A stretch of 64,000 nt of DNA from Phoma sp. XZ068. Its lineage: Eukaryota > Ascomycota > Dothideomycetes > Pleosporales > Didymellaceae. A program made the translations under genes and the position numbers. Position 1 is the stretch's first letter. Each line of letters opens with the position of its first letter. Under the pieces are notes generated by a model that was not told where the DNA came from, did not search any database, and saw only the letters and a program-made list of their open reading frames with translations. Positions 1 through 13,800 of this stretch are shown piece after piece. The stretch covers positions 930,001 through 994,000 of the forward strand of contig RBKR01000014.1 of assembly GCA_004835665.1 (NCBI GenBank), read 5' to 3'.

Positions 1-2097
1 AAATAGTATAACTAGGTACTTATAGTAGCTATAGTAGGTATAGAACACTATTTTCTACTTCTCTCTTTCCTTTATCTATATTAGGTTATATACTTCTTAT
101 AGATTAAGTGCTATAAAGAACTATACTCTAGTAAGTTAATCCTATAACTCTAATATATTAAGTAATAGGTACTTATTTTTTATTATAATATTATTTAATT
201 TCTAATAATTAATATATAGCTATAGGCTACTATCCTTCTTTAGTATAAATATAATAGGATAGCTAGCTAGAGACTCTAATAGATAGATTATATACTTCTT
301 AAAGTTCTTATTAATATATTTATAGAGTACTATTAGTTTCTATTTTAAGAGTTAATATATTAGTCTAAATATTAGTACCTTTCCCTCTTCTAATTAAATC
401 TTATAATTCTATAGTTTATACTATAGTAGTACCTTAATTATTTTCTTATTATAAAATAGTTCTTAGTAGTTACTATATTTATCTAGAATATTAGAAGGTA
501 TACTAGCTATCTTCTATTCTCTTACCCTCTATATAGTATATTATTTACTATAAGTAGAGTTAACTACCTTATCTTAGTATATTTTATTACTTAAGAAGAT
601 AGTACTAATTTCTCTCTTATCTACTAGCTATATTATATACTATATAGGATTAGGTATAGTAGTACTATATTAGTATTTATTAAATAAATAGTATACTATT
701 ATTTCTACTTATTCTTTAGTAGTGCTATAGCTATAGTTATTTACTAAGATTTATTATATTATCTAGTTAATATATAGGTTGTACTTCTATAGCTATAGAA
801 GACCTAGAATAATATTATAGGTAGCTATTCTAAGCACGTCTAGACTAATCTATTCCCTATAGTTAAGTACCTAAAAAGGTATATCTACTACTTTATATAT
901 AATAGTATCTTCTCTTAGTATTAGCTTACTATTTACTACTCTAAGTAGGTATAGCTAGTTCTTAAGATATACCCTAATCTTAGCTTATTTAATTATAGTA
1001 TAGAATATATAGTTCCCTTAAGTACCTAAGTCTAAAAGTATAGTTACCTTAACTCTATTTAGCTAGATAAGGAGTTATAGTAGTATATCTCCTAGAATAG
1101 TATTAATAGCTTATTCCTAGCTAAGGCTAGTAAAGGTATTAACCTACTAATATACCTTATTCTTTATTTAATAGTTATATATATAGTATTCTAGCTTATT
1201 ATATAAGTAATATATTAGTAGCTTACCTATCTTACTAGTTTATTCCTACTATAGTCCCTTATTTAAGTTTAATAAGTCTATAGCTTCTAGTCTATAGTAT
1301 TTAGCTTATATATTACTATAGATATAGCGCCCTATATTTAGTTAGTAATATCCCTCTTAATTATTATACCTTAGTATATAGCTATGCTAGGTTCCTTATA
1401 GTAGTTAAGTAAGCTATATAGGTATCTAGGCTCTTAGGTTATTTTAGAGTTCTTATTTAAGCTTATAGAGCTAATTATTAATATTAATTATAGTATATAC
1501 TAGGTTATCTAGAGTATTAATACTAGTACTAGTATATATTAGCTCTTCCTTAACTTAAGGCTTAAAGCTTTATTAGAATATTATTATTAATACTAGGTTA
1601 TTCTAGCCTATAAGTATAGTAAGTTACTAGAACTTAGTAGTATAGTTAGTAGTAGACTTAGTTTATTAGATATATTAGATATTTTATTATATAATAGCTA
1701 ATTTATTATAGATCCTAAAAATAGGACAGATCCTATCCTTAAAGCTATTAAAATCTCTTATCTAGCTATTTTTCTTCTCTATTATTTTACCTTAGTTATA
1801 CTATTAGATAAATAGCTTAATCTATTAGAATATAGTTCTATATATATAGCTTACTATAAAAGTAACTTATTACTTACTTAGCACCCTACTTTCTTAGAAG
1901 TAAAAGAAGAGGTCCTACTATATAAGCTAGTTATCTAGCTTATATTACTCTCTATAGAAGATATCTAGCTTATTAATACTAAGTATACTCTAGGCTAGAG
2001 TATTAGTGTTTAGTATATCTACCTTACTAGGTTAGGAATAACTTAGGGTGTCCTCTATATTCTCTAGAGATATACTTATCTTAGAGTATTTAAAGTA
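1..2097 (-). mobile_element. Ty3/Gypsy element A1, RIP-degraded 5' internal part (gag to start of RT)
   Basis: This is the internal region of a Gypsy-type LTR retrotransposon read on the minus strand, running from gag (about 2,090 to 850) into reverse transcriptase (about 560 to 1) and off the left edge. No open frame survives: Gln and Trp codons have become stops, and CpA/TpG are strongly depleted, the pattern left by RIP. Bases 1 to about 808 are the near-exact inverse of 10,897-11,704 (paired coordinates sum to 11,705), which identifies it as the same family as element A2. The RT opening (a KKD-like stretch followed by a degraded YRxLN/NxYPLP-like stretch, around 130-250) is recognisable. 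Dead relic; family assignment by hand. Confidence 0.8.
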
Positions 2098-2700
2098 TTA
2101 AAGTTATACCTAAGTAAAGCTTATAATATATTATTCTATTAGTTCTTAGGAATAGGTATAGGTAGAGGTAGAGCAGGTTACTAGAAGGTATAGAATAATA
2201 GCTTGCTATTATTAAGGGGTATACTAGAGTAAACTCTAATATATAAATAGGTTACTTAAGGATAAATAGGTTACTTAAGAGTATAAGATAATAGCTAGCT
2301 ATTATTAGGGGTTAATAAGAATATAATATATAGTAGATTACTAAGTTAAATATACTATTCTAAGGACAGTATCTAGAGGTATTTATCTATAGCTATAGTA
2401 CTCTCTCTTTAAATATAGTATTTAAGAGGGTAGTACTATTTAAGTAAATTAGAAGCTATATAGCTCTTAGTTAATATACTCTATAGTACCTATTCTATAG
2501 AATAAGTAAATTAGGCTATAGGCTTTTCTTTAGTTACTTACTTGCTAAGAAGTAAGTACTACTACTTTATCTACTAGTTAAATTATTAGGAATACCTCTA
2601 TACTAGCAGGTCTAATTAGTCTAGCTAGATTAAGTAGCTAGCTATTCCTATTAGCTAGGTTACTTATATATCTACTTTTATTAGATTATAACAAGTACTA
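2098..2700 (-). repeat. 5' LTR of Gypsy element A1
   Basis: This stretch reappears inverted at about 14,455-15,041, where it ends element A2, so it is taken as the long terminal repeat of family A. It contains the block around 2,190-2,350 with two near-repeats of 'aataggttacttaag', and a hairpin-prone run near 2,540-2,560. Edges are approximate because RIP has erased the TG...CA termini. Confidence 0.65.
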
Positions 2701-4087
2701 GTATTTTTATATACTAGATTTATACTATTATTTAGTAGATTTTCTCTAATAAAGTAATATATTATATTAATATACTTAGTTCTAGTATAGTATATAGGGT
2801 TTTTTTGCTAGTTCTATAGCACTTAAACTATCTATTTTAATAGTATTTAGAGTATTAAATATATTATTAAACTCTTTAGATATATTACTATTAAAGAATA
2901 GTTTTTTTATAATATTTTATAGGTATATAGACTCTTTAGTAGCTTCTTTTAAGGCTATATATTTAGCTTCTGCAGAGCTTAAAGCTACTATTTTTTATAG
3001 TTTAGAAATCTAACTAATAGTATTATTATTATTACTAGTATTAAGTAAGAATATATTTCCTATTATAGATTTTCTAGAGTCTATATTACCCCCCTAATCT
3101 GCGTCTAATATACCTCCTAAATTAATTAATTTAGTAGTATATTTAGTAGATTATTTAATAGATAAATCTAAACCTAATTCTTTAGTTTTTAATAAATAAC
3201 TAAAGATATTATTTAGGTATTTATAGTGTTCTAGGCTAGGATTAGATATAAATCTAGCTAGATAATTAACACTATATACTAAATTAGGTCTAGTAAATAT
3301 AGTTAAGTATATTAAGCTTCCTATTTCTTATTAGAATTTCTTAATTATACTACTTTGTTCTAGAAATCTTTCTAGTTTTATACCTATAGGTATAGGGATA
3401 CTTTTAGGTTTATTATTAAGTTTATTAAACTTAATAAGTATCTTATTTATAAAGTTTCTTTGTATTATTATTAAGGATTTTTTCTTTCTATCCCTTATAA
3501 TTTCTACTCCTAGAAACTCTTTAATTTTTCCTAAGTTAGTTATTTCTAACTTAGATATAGAACTTAGTTCTTTATATAGATTATTAACTAGTATAATATT
3601 ACTAGCAAATACAAGAATATTATTAACATATGTTGCTAGAATAATAGGTTTACTACTATATATAAATATACTATTATCTATTTTTAGGCCTTTAAAACCT
3701 ATTTGTTCTAGTATTCTAGTAAGAAATAATTGCTATTGCCTACTAGCTTATTTTAATCTATATAGAGCTTTATTTAATCTACAAGTTATACTAGAATATT
3801 CTTTATTCTTTATACTTGTATTAATTAAATCTATAAGCTCTTTGTCTATAGTATTTTTTAAAGTATTACTTAGTATATACTCTTCTAATCCTATAGGCAG
3901 TTGTAGATATATATTATCTATATCTATATTTGCATTAGAAAAAGCTTATTTTATGTCCTAAGTATATATTACCTAATCTAAATAATTAAATATAGATAAT
4001 AATAGTCTTATTAGGCTTGGTTTAGAAGTAGAAGCAAAGGTTTCTTTATAATTAATATTATATTTTTATAGAAATCCTTTAGCTACT
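2701..4087 (-). mobile_element. Ty1/Copia relic: reverse transcriptase and RNase H
   Basis: Minus-strand translation shows the start of the Copia RT near 4,040-3,900 (YKETFA and AFSNANI-like words), the active-site region at 3,613-3,639, and RNase H near 3,110-2,940 with ALSSAEAKYIAL. At the active site the usual YVDD reads YVNN, both Asp codons GAT having become AAT, as expected from G-to-A RIP on this strand. Several in-frame stops replace Gln and Trp. The upstream integrase and gag parts are missing: the relic is cut at 4,087 by the LTR of element B and at 2,700 by the LTR of A1. It is inactive. Confidence 0.85.
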
Positions 4088-4572
4088 ATTAAGGTTGTAA
4101 ACTAAGCAAAGCTTATAAATACTTCTAAGGTTAGTTCTCTAGGATAAGTGCTAGTACAGGAGAGGGTTAGTATAGATACCTAGTAAAACACTATAACAGC
4201 TATAGAGTTAACAATAAGTAGTACAGATAGTTAATCTATCTAGCTTAAAAGTTAGGTTAAGTTCTAATAACAAAGTTAATTAATAAGGTTAAATATAATA
4301 CTATAAGGGCAGTGTTCCTAATTGCTATATACTAAGGAGTGTCCTATATTTCTTATAATGTCCTATAAAGTCTTATAGAAGGCCCTATAGTTTCTATAAG
4401 TAGTTTAGTAGTTTTCTATAGGATATATATATAGTGTCTTATACTATCTTACGCTCTTGGCATAGTTTGTTCCTATAAGATTATAGAATGTTATATAGTA
4501 TTCCTAGCCCTACGCTGTTAATCTATAACTATAACTTTATTATACTATACCTTCTTCTCTAAGATTATAACA
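4088..4572 (-). repeat. 3' LTR of Gypsy element B
   Basis: Direct repeat of 10,413-10,893, differing mainly by transitions between G/C and A/T. Shared landmarks include 'cctataaagtc' runs, 'ggatatatatatagt' and 'ctaagattataa' at the right end. The left end lies in the Copia relic, the right end in the internal region of B. Confidence 0.8.
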
Positions 4573-4680
4573 CTATCCTCCTCCTTTATAGTTTATATTC
4601 TTATAAACTAATAAATAGTTTCCTAAAGTACCTAAGCCTAACACACAACAGGAACCTAAATTAATAATATTAGATATCTT

Positions 4681-5170
4681 GCTATAGTTGCCTATAAGTA
4701 CTATATAAAGAAGAACTTGCTTTATAAGATATCTTTATTATATAAGAAGTATAGGAATTGCAAATATAACAGAATAAAGAAGTGCAAGCCTGTAGATTTG
4801 CCTATTCCTAACTTTTCTAAAATTAATAATAAGATATTATATCTAGAAGAAATAGAAGATAAGGCTGCTAAAGCTAAGGAAGCTATAATAGCTACCTTAT
4901 AGGCTGCCTACGCTAAATTAAATAGGGTGTATAAATAAAAGAAATTCCTAAAGCATTATAAATAATAATAGTTTAATATAAGTGCCTAATTTATTAAGGA
5001 TATAGAGCACTTAGAGTAATAAGAGCTATTACTTAATAATATTACTATACTTAAGAACAGGTTAATGCCTAGTTTGCTTATACTAGACTAGGTAATACAT
5101 CCTCCCCCTCTAGACCTTAATACTGCTAATACTAGTATAATAGCTAGTAGCAGTTTATAAGGTTTGTTAA
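4681..5170 (+). pseudogene. Antisense reading frame inside Gypsy element B (Cys- and Lys-rich relic)
   Basis: On the strand opposite to the Gypsy pol genes, between the integrase end and the 3' LTR, one frame stays protein-like over about 140 codons. A 61-codon open stretch (4,717-4,902) contains a C-x6-C pair, then VDLPIPNF and an acidic/Ala-rich segment. Beyond the first stop the same frame continues with a Lys/Leu-rich segment in which stops fall where Gln would be natural (CAA/CAG to TAA/TAG). The pattern CxxC-like motif, then PVDLP, then a basic coiled segment recalls repeat-associated hypothetical proteins of ascomycetes, but that is from memory. No function can be given. It may be an extra gene of the element or a captured host frame. 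Confidence 0.5.
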
Positions 5171-8100
5171 TAGTTCCTATATATTTTCTAAGTTAGGATA
5201 TCCTAACTACTTAACTAGGTATTTATCCTTATATCCTTTCTTTTAATATTATATTATTTTTTTAACTTTCTACTTAGTTTCTTCCTTAACCTAGTAGTAA
5301 AAGTCCTTCTAGATTAGTATATTAGGATCTGCTAGTTCTAATAGTAATATATAGAACATAGGGTATATTCTAGTATCCTGTAGTAGTTTAAGTTAATAGT
5401 TTATAGGGCTAATTTGCCTAAAAATAAAAAATAGCCTAACCTTAATATAATCTAGTTTTTTTTATTAGTCTTTATATTTATAAGTTTTTTATAAGAAGAT
5501 AGACCTTATCCCCCTCTTTTAGCTAAGGTGCTGTTTTTCTTTTCTAATTAATATAAGAGATTGCTTATTATTAAGCCTTGTTAATATTTTTAAGCAATTT
5601 CTAGTGTACTTCCTTTAGTCTTTATACTAAGGTTATTACTAAATCTATTTAGATATTACTATTAAGAGATCTTATAAAGAGATTTAGATATCTTCTATAA
5701 TTTATAAAGAATAGTATTATGCCTATTACTTCTAATAGTTTATTATTATATATAATCTATGCTATAGGTAATAGCAAGACCTAGTTGTTTTGCTCCTAGT
5801 TACTATATATCCTTAAGTATGTTTCTATAGTCTAATTTGTTCTTTCTATTTATCTGTCTGTTTATAGATAGTATATAGTTAATAGCTTTTTCTTAGTACT
5901 AATAGCTGCTATAAGCATAGTCTAATAATTTAATATAAATAGCTTATCTCTATTACTAATAATTAACTCTAGTATACTGTAGTAATAGATAATCCTATCT
6001 AGAAACACTTATGCAAGCTACTCTGCAGTATAACTATATTAAAATAGTATTATTTCTACTACTTTAGTAAACCTATCTACTATAATAAAGATTAAGTTAT
6101 AGGAGTATCCTATAATAGGGTCCTTAGAGATTAGTAGTTATATAATAAAATCTATTATAATATTTATCTATAGTGCTATTAGTAGCTCTATTGCTTGCAT
6201 TTCTCTATACTTTGCATGCATACTATGTTTATTCTATTAGCAATTAATATAGTTCTTAATAAACTTAGTAACCTTGTCCTTTATATAACTAAACTTATAG
6301 TATTGTCTAATAAGTTCTATTATTTATGTTATACTAGAGTGTCTATAAAGCAGGTTATTATAATAATAGCTTATAATTTTATTTTCTAATTCCTCTAGTA
6401 CCTTTATAGGTATATACTATTCCTATTAAACTTGCATTATATTATTAAGCTGCTAAGATAGTCCTAGTAATCTATCCTTGTTAACTCTAAGTATAGTAAA
6501 CTAATTAATAGTTTTTTCTCTAGCTAGATTATATTATCTGCTAAGTGTGTTAGCTCTGCTATTATCTTTTCCTAGAGTATATAGTATCTTAAACTTATAC
6601 TATCCTAACAGCTTAGACTAGTATACTTATTATTAGTTAAGTGTCTTAGTAGTAGTAAAGTGTACTAGGTTCTTATAATCTATATAGATAGTAAGTTCTA
6701 AGCAACTTTCTATATAGATTCTCTAATATTCTAGGGCTAATATAATAGCTAGTAGTTCCTTATTATATATATTATATTGCTTCTCTAGTCCTAAGAACTT
6801 CTAAGAGTAGTAGGCAATTAGGTGCTATTATCTATCTTGTTCTTATATAGCGCAAGCTCCTAATACTAAATCTAAAGTATCTATCTTAATTTAAAGTAGC
6901 TTTCTACTCTTAAATATAATTATTATAGGTAGCTTAACACAGGACTATTTAAGTAACTAGAAAGCATCCTCTTGTGCTTATTCCTACTTAAATAGTATAT
7001 CCTTCTATATAAGCTTTATAAGCAGCAAGGCCTTAAGTAAATAATCCTTAATAAAGTATTAGTTAAAGTTAATAAATCCTAGAAATTCCTAAATTCCCCT
7101 AAGGGAGGTAGAAGTTAGCTAATCCTTTACAACCTAAATCTTTATTTTACTTATCTTAACTCTATATCTCCCTATAATATAGCTAAGGAATTCTACTTCT
7201 TCTTTATACTATTTATACTTCTTAGGTTTAAGTTAAAGATCTGCCTTTCTAAGGTATTTTAACACTTCTCTAATATAGTAAATATATTCTTTTAGTATTA
7301 CTAAATATACTAGGATATTATTAAGGTATGCTACTACTATAATATCTAAGTATACTCTTAATATATTATTAATAAGGGCCTAATATATAGCTAGTGCGTT
7401 AGTAAGCCTAAATAGTATTACTAAATACTTAAAATAACTATAGTGTGTTCTAAACGCAGTCTTCTATTCTTTACCTTCTTTTATATATATAAGGTTGTAC
7501 ACTCTATATAAATTAAGTATAGTAAAGTATTATACTCTAGATAACTAATCCTATAATTCCTTAATATTTAGTAATAAGTACTAATTTTTAATTATAATGT
7601 TGTTAAGTTTCTAGTAGTTAATATATATTTATAATTTACTATCTTTCTTTAGTGTAAAGAGGACTAGGAATCCTACTAGTAATTCTAATTCTTATATAAA
7701 TCCCTTTTTAAGGTTCTTATTAATATATTTCTTAAGTATACTAAGTTCCTTCTTAGACATTCTATATATAGGCCTAAAAGGCAGTTCCTTTCCTTTCTAG
7801 AGCTTAATCTTGCAATCCTAGAGTTTATACTATAGTAATACCTTTATAGTCTTCTTATTATAAAAGAGTTTTATATAACTCTTATATTTATCTAGAATAT
7901 TAGAAGGTGTACTATCTTTCTCCTTAACTATTACTTTATAACTAGTAGGGCGTTCTATGTCTATATAGTTAACTGCTCTATCTTAGCGCGTCTTATATAT
8001 TAAAGAGATATTATTAATCTTCTTCTTATCTACTAGTTATATTATAAACTATATAGGCTATAATATAGTAGTGCTATATCTATATTAACTTAATAAAAGC

Positions 8101-10412
8101 TATTAATTCTTCTAATTAATATCTAGGTTGTGCTTTCTTAACTATAGAAGTCCTAATATAATATTATAAGTAGCTATCCTAAAAGCGTCTAGGTTTATTT
8201 CCTTATAGTATCTATAGATCTAAAGGGGTACTAGTTACCTTATATATAATCTTAGATTCCTTAGGTATTAGTTCTCTATTAGCTACTCTAAGTAGGTAAG
8301 GTATTATCTTCTAAGTAGGGCGTAGTCTAGCTAGCTATACTACTTATAAAGAGATATAATTAGATTATACTCTAGAGTCTAAGAGTATATATATCTATCT
8401 TCTATTTACTCTAATAAGTAACTTAATTAGTTAGTAATTACTTTTAACACTGTTAATAGATTAATCCCTAGTGCCTGCTAGTACTGCCCTAAAAAAGGAT
8501 TCTCTTATCTAAAGCTATTACTTTACTTTTTTTCTTTATAGGTCTTATAGTAGGGATTAAGGCAGGTCTACTAATACTAATTAAAGCATTACTTATTTAC
8601 TACTAGTTCTTATTATCTGCGCTTAGACTTATTCTAGCTAAAAAAGTATTAGTTATTATATTTATCTATTAGGTGTAGTATATAGTAGTCCTCCTTATAA
8701 TCTTCCTATTATAGTTTATATAGACGTCTCTTTAGGAACTATCCTAAATTAAGCTTCTCTAAGTAATATATCTAGCAACTATTATAGTAGTATACTGTCT
8801 ATAATAGTGCTCTATAATATAGGTTTCTAGAGTCTAGGCTATAATTAGGTTCTAGGTAGTTGTTATCCTAGTTCTAATATACTTCTAGTTAACAATATTG
8901 TTAGTATTCCTTATATAACTTATTATACTAATTTTCTTTATTATTATCTACCTTAATAGAGAGAATAATTAGGTCTTAATATAACTTAGTATAGGCCTTG
9001 TTATTAGCTTTTTTAACTTTATATTACTTATATTTTTAATAATATACGTTGCATTGCACCCTATATTATACTATAGTAGAACATGCTAACTTATCCTAAT
9101 CCTTATTATTTTCTAAGTATTATCTAGATAGTTATAGTATGTTATTCTTAATATTAGGTGTCTAGGTTGCTCTAGGTCTATAGTATAAGGTTATAGCTAT
9201 ACTAGAAGCTTCTAGGAGTTTAAGATATTCCTCTCTTAATATCTATATAATTATAGTTTTATAGCTATAAGGGTGTTTATATACCTATAACCTCTTAGGT
9301 GCTAGTTTATATAGGACCTCTAGTTTAATATCTTTATTACCTTCTAACTCTAGATCCTCTATAAGTTGTCTAATCCTATTAGTAAGAATTTCTTATTTAT
9401 TACTAGTATCCTTGCCTTCTAGCCTGCTAGCTAATATATTAATCTATTAGAATACTTTATTCTATTAATAGTCTCTAGTAAAGTAGCCTAGTTTACTATA
9501 GTTATAATAGGTCTAGTCCTTATTACTTTTATTATTATTACGTCCCTTCTTTTTATTCTATTATAGTTTTATAGTTATCTATCCCTTATTTATATTAGAT
9601 AGGTCTATTACCTTAAGTCTATAGTACCTACTCTAAGTATTACTATAAATATAGTAACCTATATTAGGTTAGTAGTAGTTCCTATAGTTACTATAATAAG
9701 TATAGTTATTCTATTAGTTATATTAAGGTTAAGATAGCTAGCCTATAGCTTAAGTATATAGGTTATTATATAGCTCTTATTAGAGCTTATATAGTTTAAT
9801 ATTAAGGTTAATTACTATGTTAATAAGGTTGTCTAAGGTTTCTATACTTATACTAGTATATATTAGTTCTTCCTTTACTTTAGGCTTAAGTCCTTAATAA
9901 AATATTATAGTTAATATAGTGTTATCCTAGTCTATATTAGCTATAAGTTGCTAGAACTTAGCAGTATAATTAGTAGTAGACTAGGTCTAGTAAATATATT
10001 AGATATCTTGTCTAGTAATAGTAGGTTTATTTAAGACTCTAAAGATTAGGCAGATCTTATCTTTAAAGGTATTAAAGTCTTCTATCTATATATTAACCTT
10101 ATTAGGAGTATTGTCCTTACTATAGAGTTAAATAAAAGGTTTAATCTAAGTAAATACTTTTCTATATATATAGCTTGCTATTAAAGTAACCTTCTTCTTA
10201 GCCTCTACCTTGTCTCCTTAGAATATAAAGAATAGGTCCTATTATATTAACTAGTTATCTAGCTTACTGCAGTCTCTCTTATAGAGATTAGATTACTTAA
10301 TATTAATAGTATTAGTAGTAATAGTTCCTTTTATTATATTAATATTAGAGTATAAGCTAGTAGGAGTAACTCTAGTTTCTAAAGTAGTACTTATCTTAGA
10401 GGTATTTAAAAT

Positions 10413-10893
10413 ATTAAGGTTATAAACTAAGTAAAGCTTATAAATACTTCTAAGGTTAGTTTTCTAGGATAAGTGCTAGTATAGAAAGGAGTTAGTATAG
10501 ATGCCTAGTAAAACACTATAACAACTATAGGGTTAATAATAAGTAGTATAGATAGTTAATCTGTCTAGCTTAAAAGTTAGGTTAAGTTCTAATAACAAAG
10601 TTAATTAATAAGGTTAAATACAATGCTATAAGGGTAGTGTTCCTAATTACTATATACTAAGAAGTATCCTATATTTCTTATAATGTCCTATAAAGTCCTA
10701 TAGAAGGCCCTATAGTTTCTATAAGTAGTTTATAGTTTTCTATAGGATATATATATAGTATCTTATACTATCTTATACTCTTAGTGTAGTTTATTCCTAT
10801 AGAATTGTAGGATGTTATATAGTATTTCTAGCCCTGCGCTGTTAATCTGTAACTATAACTTTAATATACTATACTTCCTTCTCTAAGATTATA
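10413..10893 (-). repeat. 5' LTR of Gypsy element B
   Basis: Direct copy of 4,088-4,572. Its right end ('ctctaagattata') abuts element A2 at about 10,896 without any spacer. Confidence 0.8.
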
Positions 10894-10896
10894 ATA

Positions 10897-13800
10897 TCTA
10901 GGTCTTCTATAGCTATAGAAGTACAACCTATATATTAACTAGATAATATAATAAATTTTATTAAATAACTATAGCTATAGTACTACTAAAGAATAAGTAA
11001 AAATAATAGTATACTATTTATTTAATAAATACTAATATAGCGCTACTATACTTAATCCTATATAGTATATAATATAGCTAGTAGATAAGAGAGAGATTAG
11101 TACTATCTCTTTAAGTAATAAGATATACTAAGATAGGGTAGTTAACTCTACCTATAGTAAATAACACGCTATATAGAGGGTAAGAGAATAGAAGATAGCT
11201 AGTATACCTTCTAATATTCTAGATAAATATAGTAACTACTAAGAACTATTTTATAATAAGAAAATAATTAAGGTACTACTATAGTATAAACTATAGAATT
11301 ATAAGATTTAATTAGAAGAGGGAAAGGTACTAATATTTAGACTAATATATTAACTCTTAGAATAGGAACTAATAGTACTCTATAAATATATTAATAAGAA
11401 CTTTAAAAAGGGTATAATCTGTCTATTAGAGTCCCTAGCTAGCTATCCTATTATATTTATATTAAAGAAGGATAGCAGCCTATAGCTATATATTAATTAT
11501 TAAAAATTAAATAATATTATAATAAAAAACAGGTACTTATTACCTAATATATTAAAGTTATAGAATTAACTTGCTAGAGTATAGTTCTTTATAGCGCTTA
11601 ATCTATAAGGAGTATATAACCTAATATAGATAAAGGAAGAAGAGAAGTAGAAAACAGTATTCTATACCTGCTATAGCTACTATAAGTACCTAGTTATACT
11701 ATTTAGGCTAATAAACGCCCTAGCTATATACTAGGTACTTATTAATAATATACTCTAAGCCTACCTAGATTAAATAGTAGTAGCTTACCTAGATAATATT
11801 CTTATCTACTTAACTATAATAGAGGAGCATGTCTAATATATTAAATAAGTACTAGAATACCTATAGTAGGCTAACCTATAGCTTAAGCTAGAGAAGTGTA
11901 AATAGTATAAGAATAAACTAGAATTTCTAGAGTTTATAGTAGGCTATAATAGAGTAAAGATAAGCTAGAGTAAGATATAGGTTATAAAAGACTAGCTAAT
12001 ACTAATAATAGTTAAGGGAATCTAGAAATTTCTTAGATTTATAAACTTTAACTAATATTTTATTAAGGACTACTTAACTAAGGCCCTACTACTTACTATA
12101 TTAACTTAGAAAGATACCTTATTTATCTAGAATTAATAGTAGAGTAATATATTTAAGTTACTTAAATAAGTATATATTAAACTACCTACCCTAGTAATGT
12201 TCTATAGTTATAAGCCTCTATAAATTAAGACTAATATATTAAATCTAGTACTTAGAGTATATACTATATAGGAATAATATAGTAGATAGCACCTTATTAC
12301 CTACTACTTAAGAAAGTTTTCTAGACTAGAAGAATAGTATAATATATATAATAAGGAGCTGCTAGTAATAGTATTAGCTCTAGAACACTAGTAGATTTAT
12401 ATAAAGAGCTGTTCTAATCTAATAGTATATATAGACTATAAAAACCTAGTATATTTTACTATAACTAAGGCGCTTAATTAATAGCAGGTTTAATAGTTAG
12501 AGCTTCTAAGATAGTATAAGTTTAAGATAGTATATACTCTAGGTAAGGATAATAGCTAGGTAGATATACTAAGTAGATAATATAATATTATAGGGATAAG
12601 AATATTAAATAACTATATAATTCTAGGATTTAATATAGATAGATTAATAAGGCTCTTATAATAGCTAAATAGGATACTCTAGATCTAGTAGAAGTAACCT
12701 ATTCTATCTAGAGTACTATTAGAACTAGAAGAGAAAGTAATAAGTAGTTACTATAATAACCCCCTTTATAGATACCTAGGAATTATATAAATAATTAAAC
12801 TAACATAATAATACTACTACTTTAATAATATAAAGAATAAGGTAATAAAGTTTATTAAACACTATATTTATTATTAGTAGAATAAATATATTATATATAT
12901 AAAGTATAGACTACTATAGTTAATACCCCTACCTAGAGCACTATAGATAAATATTATAATAGATTTTATTATATAATTACCTACCTCTAAGGACCTAGTA
13001 ACAGGCTACTATTATAATTCTATCTTTATTATTATTAATTAATTTATAAAGTATACTAAGATAATACTATTCTATTATAACTATACTATAGAGTAGCTTA
13101 TATAAGTGTTCCTTAATAAGGTAGTTTACTACTATAGTATACCTAAGTTAATAATAAGTAATAGAGATAAATTACTTATATTAAACTACTAGATAATACT
13201 CTTTATAGTAATTAGTACTAAGAAAAAACTATTAATAGTATACTACTTAAAAATAGATAGCTAGATAGAATAGATAAACTAAACTATAGAGATATTTTTT
13301 AGAATATATAGTAACTAGTAATAAGATAACTAGGTCTTACTATTACTAATAGTATAGATAGTATATAATAATAAGCTGTCTAACTTAACTAGAATAATAC
13401 TATTTTTTACTAACTATAGTTAATACTCTAACCTCTTTACCTAGTTACTTAATAGTACTATTAACTTAGACTTAGTATTAAGCCTAATAGAAATAATTAA
13501 AAATGTATATAGTATATTAGCTAAAATATTAAGTAAGATATAAAAGTAAACTAGCTCTTATACTAATAAGAGATAGAAATAGAGTTCTATACTAAGAAAA
13601 GAAGATAAGGTATACCTCTATATAAAAAACTTAAGAATAAGATAACTAACTAAGAAACTAGACTATATTAAGGTTAGACTATTTTTTATATCTAAATAAG
13701 TTAGCTCTATAAACTACTATCTTAACCTTCTAAAGAATATAAAGATATACCTAGTATTCTATATATTACTACTAGAACTAGCTAACTAATTAACTCTAAT

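Larger units (their letters stand above)
4088..10893 (-). mobile_element. Ty3/Gypsy element B, complete with two LTRs, RIP-inactivated
   Basis: A roughly 6.8 kb element on the minus strand bounded by direct repeats of about 480 bp (4,088-4,572 and 10,413-10,893; offset near 6,325). Reading 5' to 3' on the minus strand: gag with a zinc-knuckle remnant (9,478-9,516, Cys codons turned to Tyr), RT with the active site at 7,305-7,328 reading YLNN in place of YLDD, then RNase H, integrase, and an integrase C-terminal stretch near 5,500 (EGDKVYLL). Stops at former Gln/Trp codons close every frame. It keeps many more CpA, TpG and GC-containing words than elements A and C, which suggests a later insertion or fewer RIP cycles. 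Confidence 0.85.

Noticed and set aside
6195..6389. 64-codon open frame in the AT-rich region
   Set aside because: Lies antisense within the integrase region of Gypsy B; Ile/Tyr/Leu-rich product of RIP composition, with no coding character.
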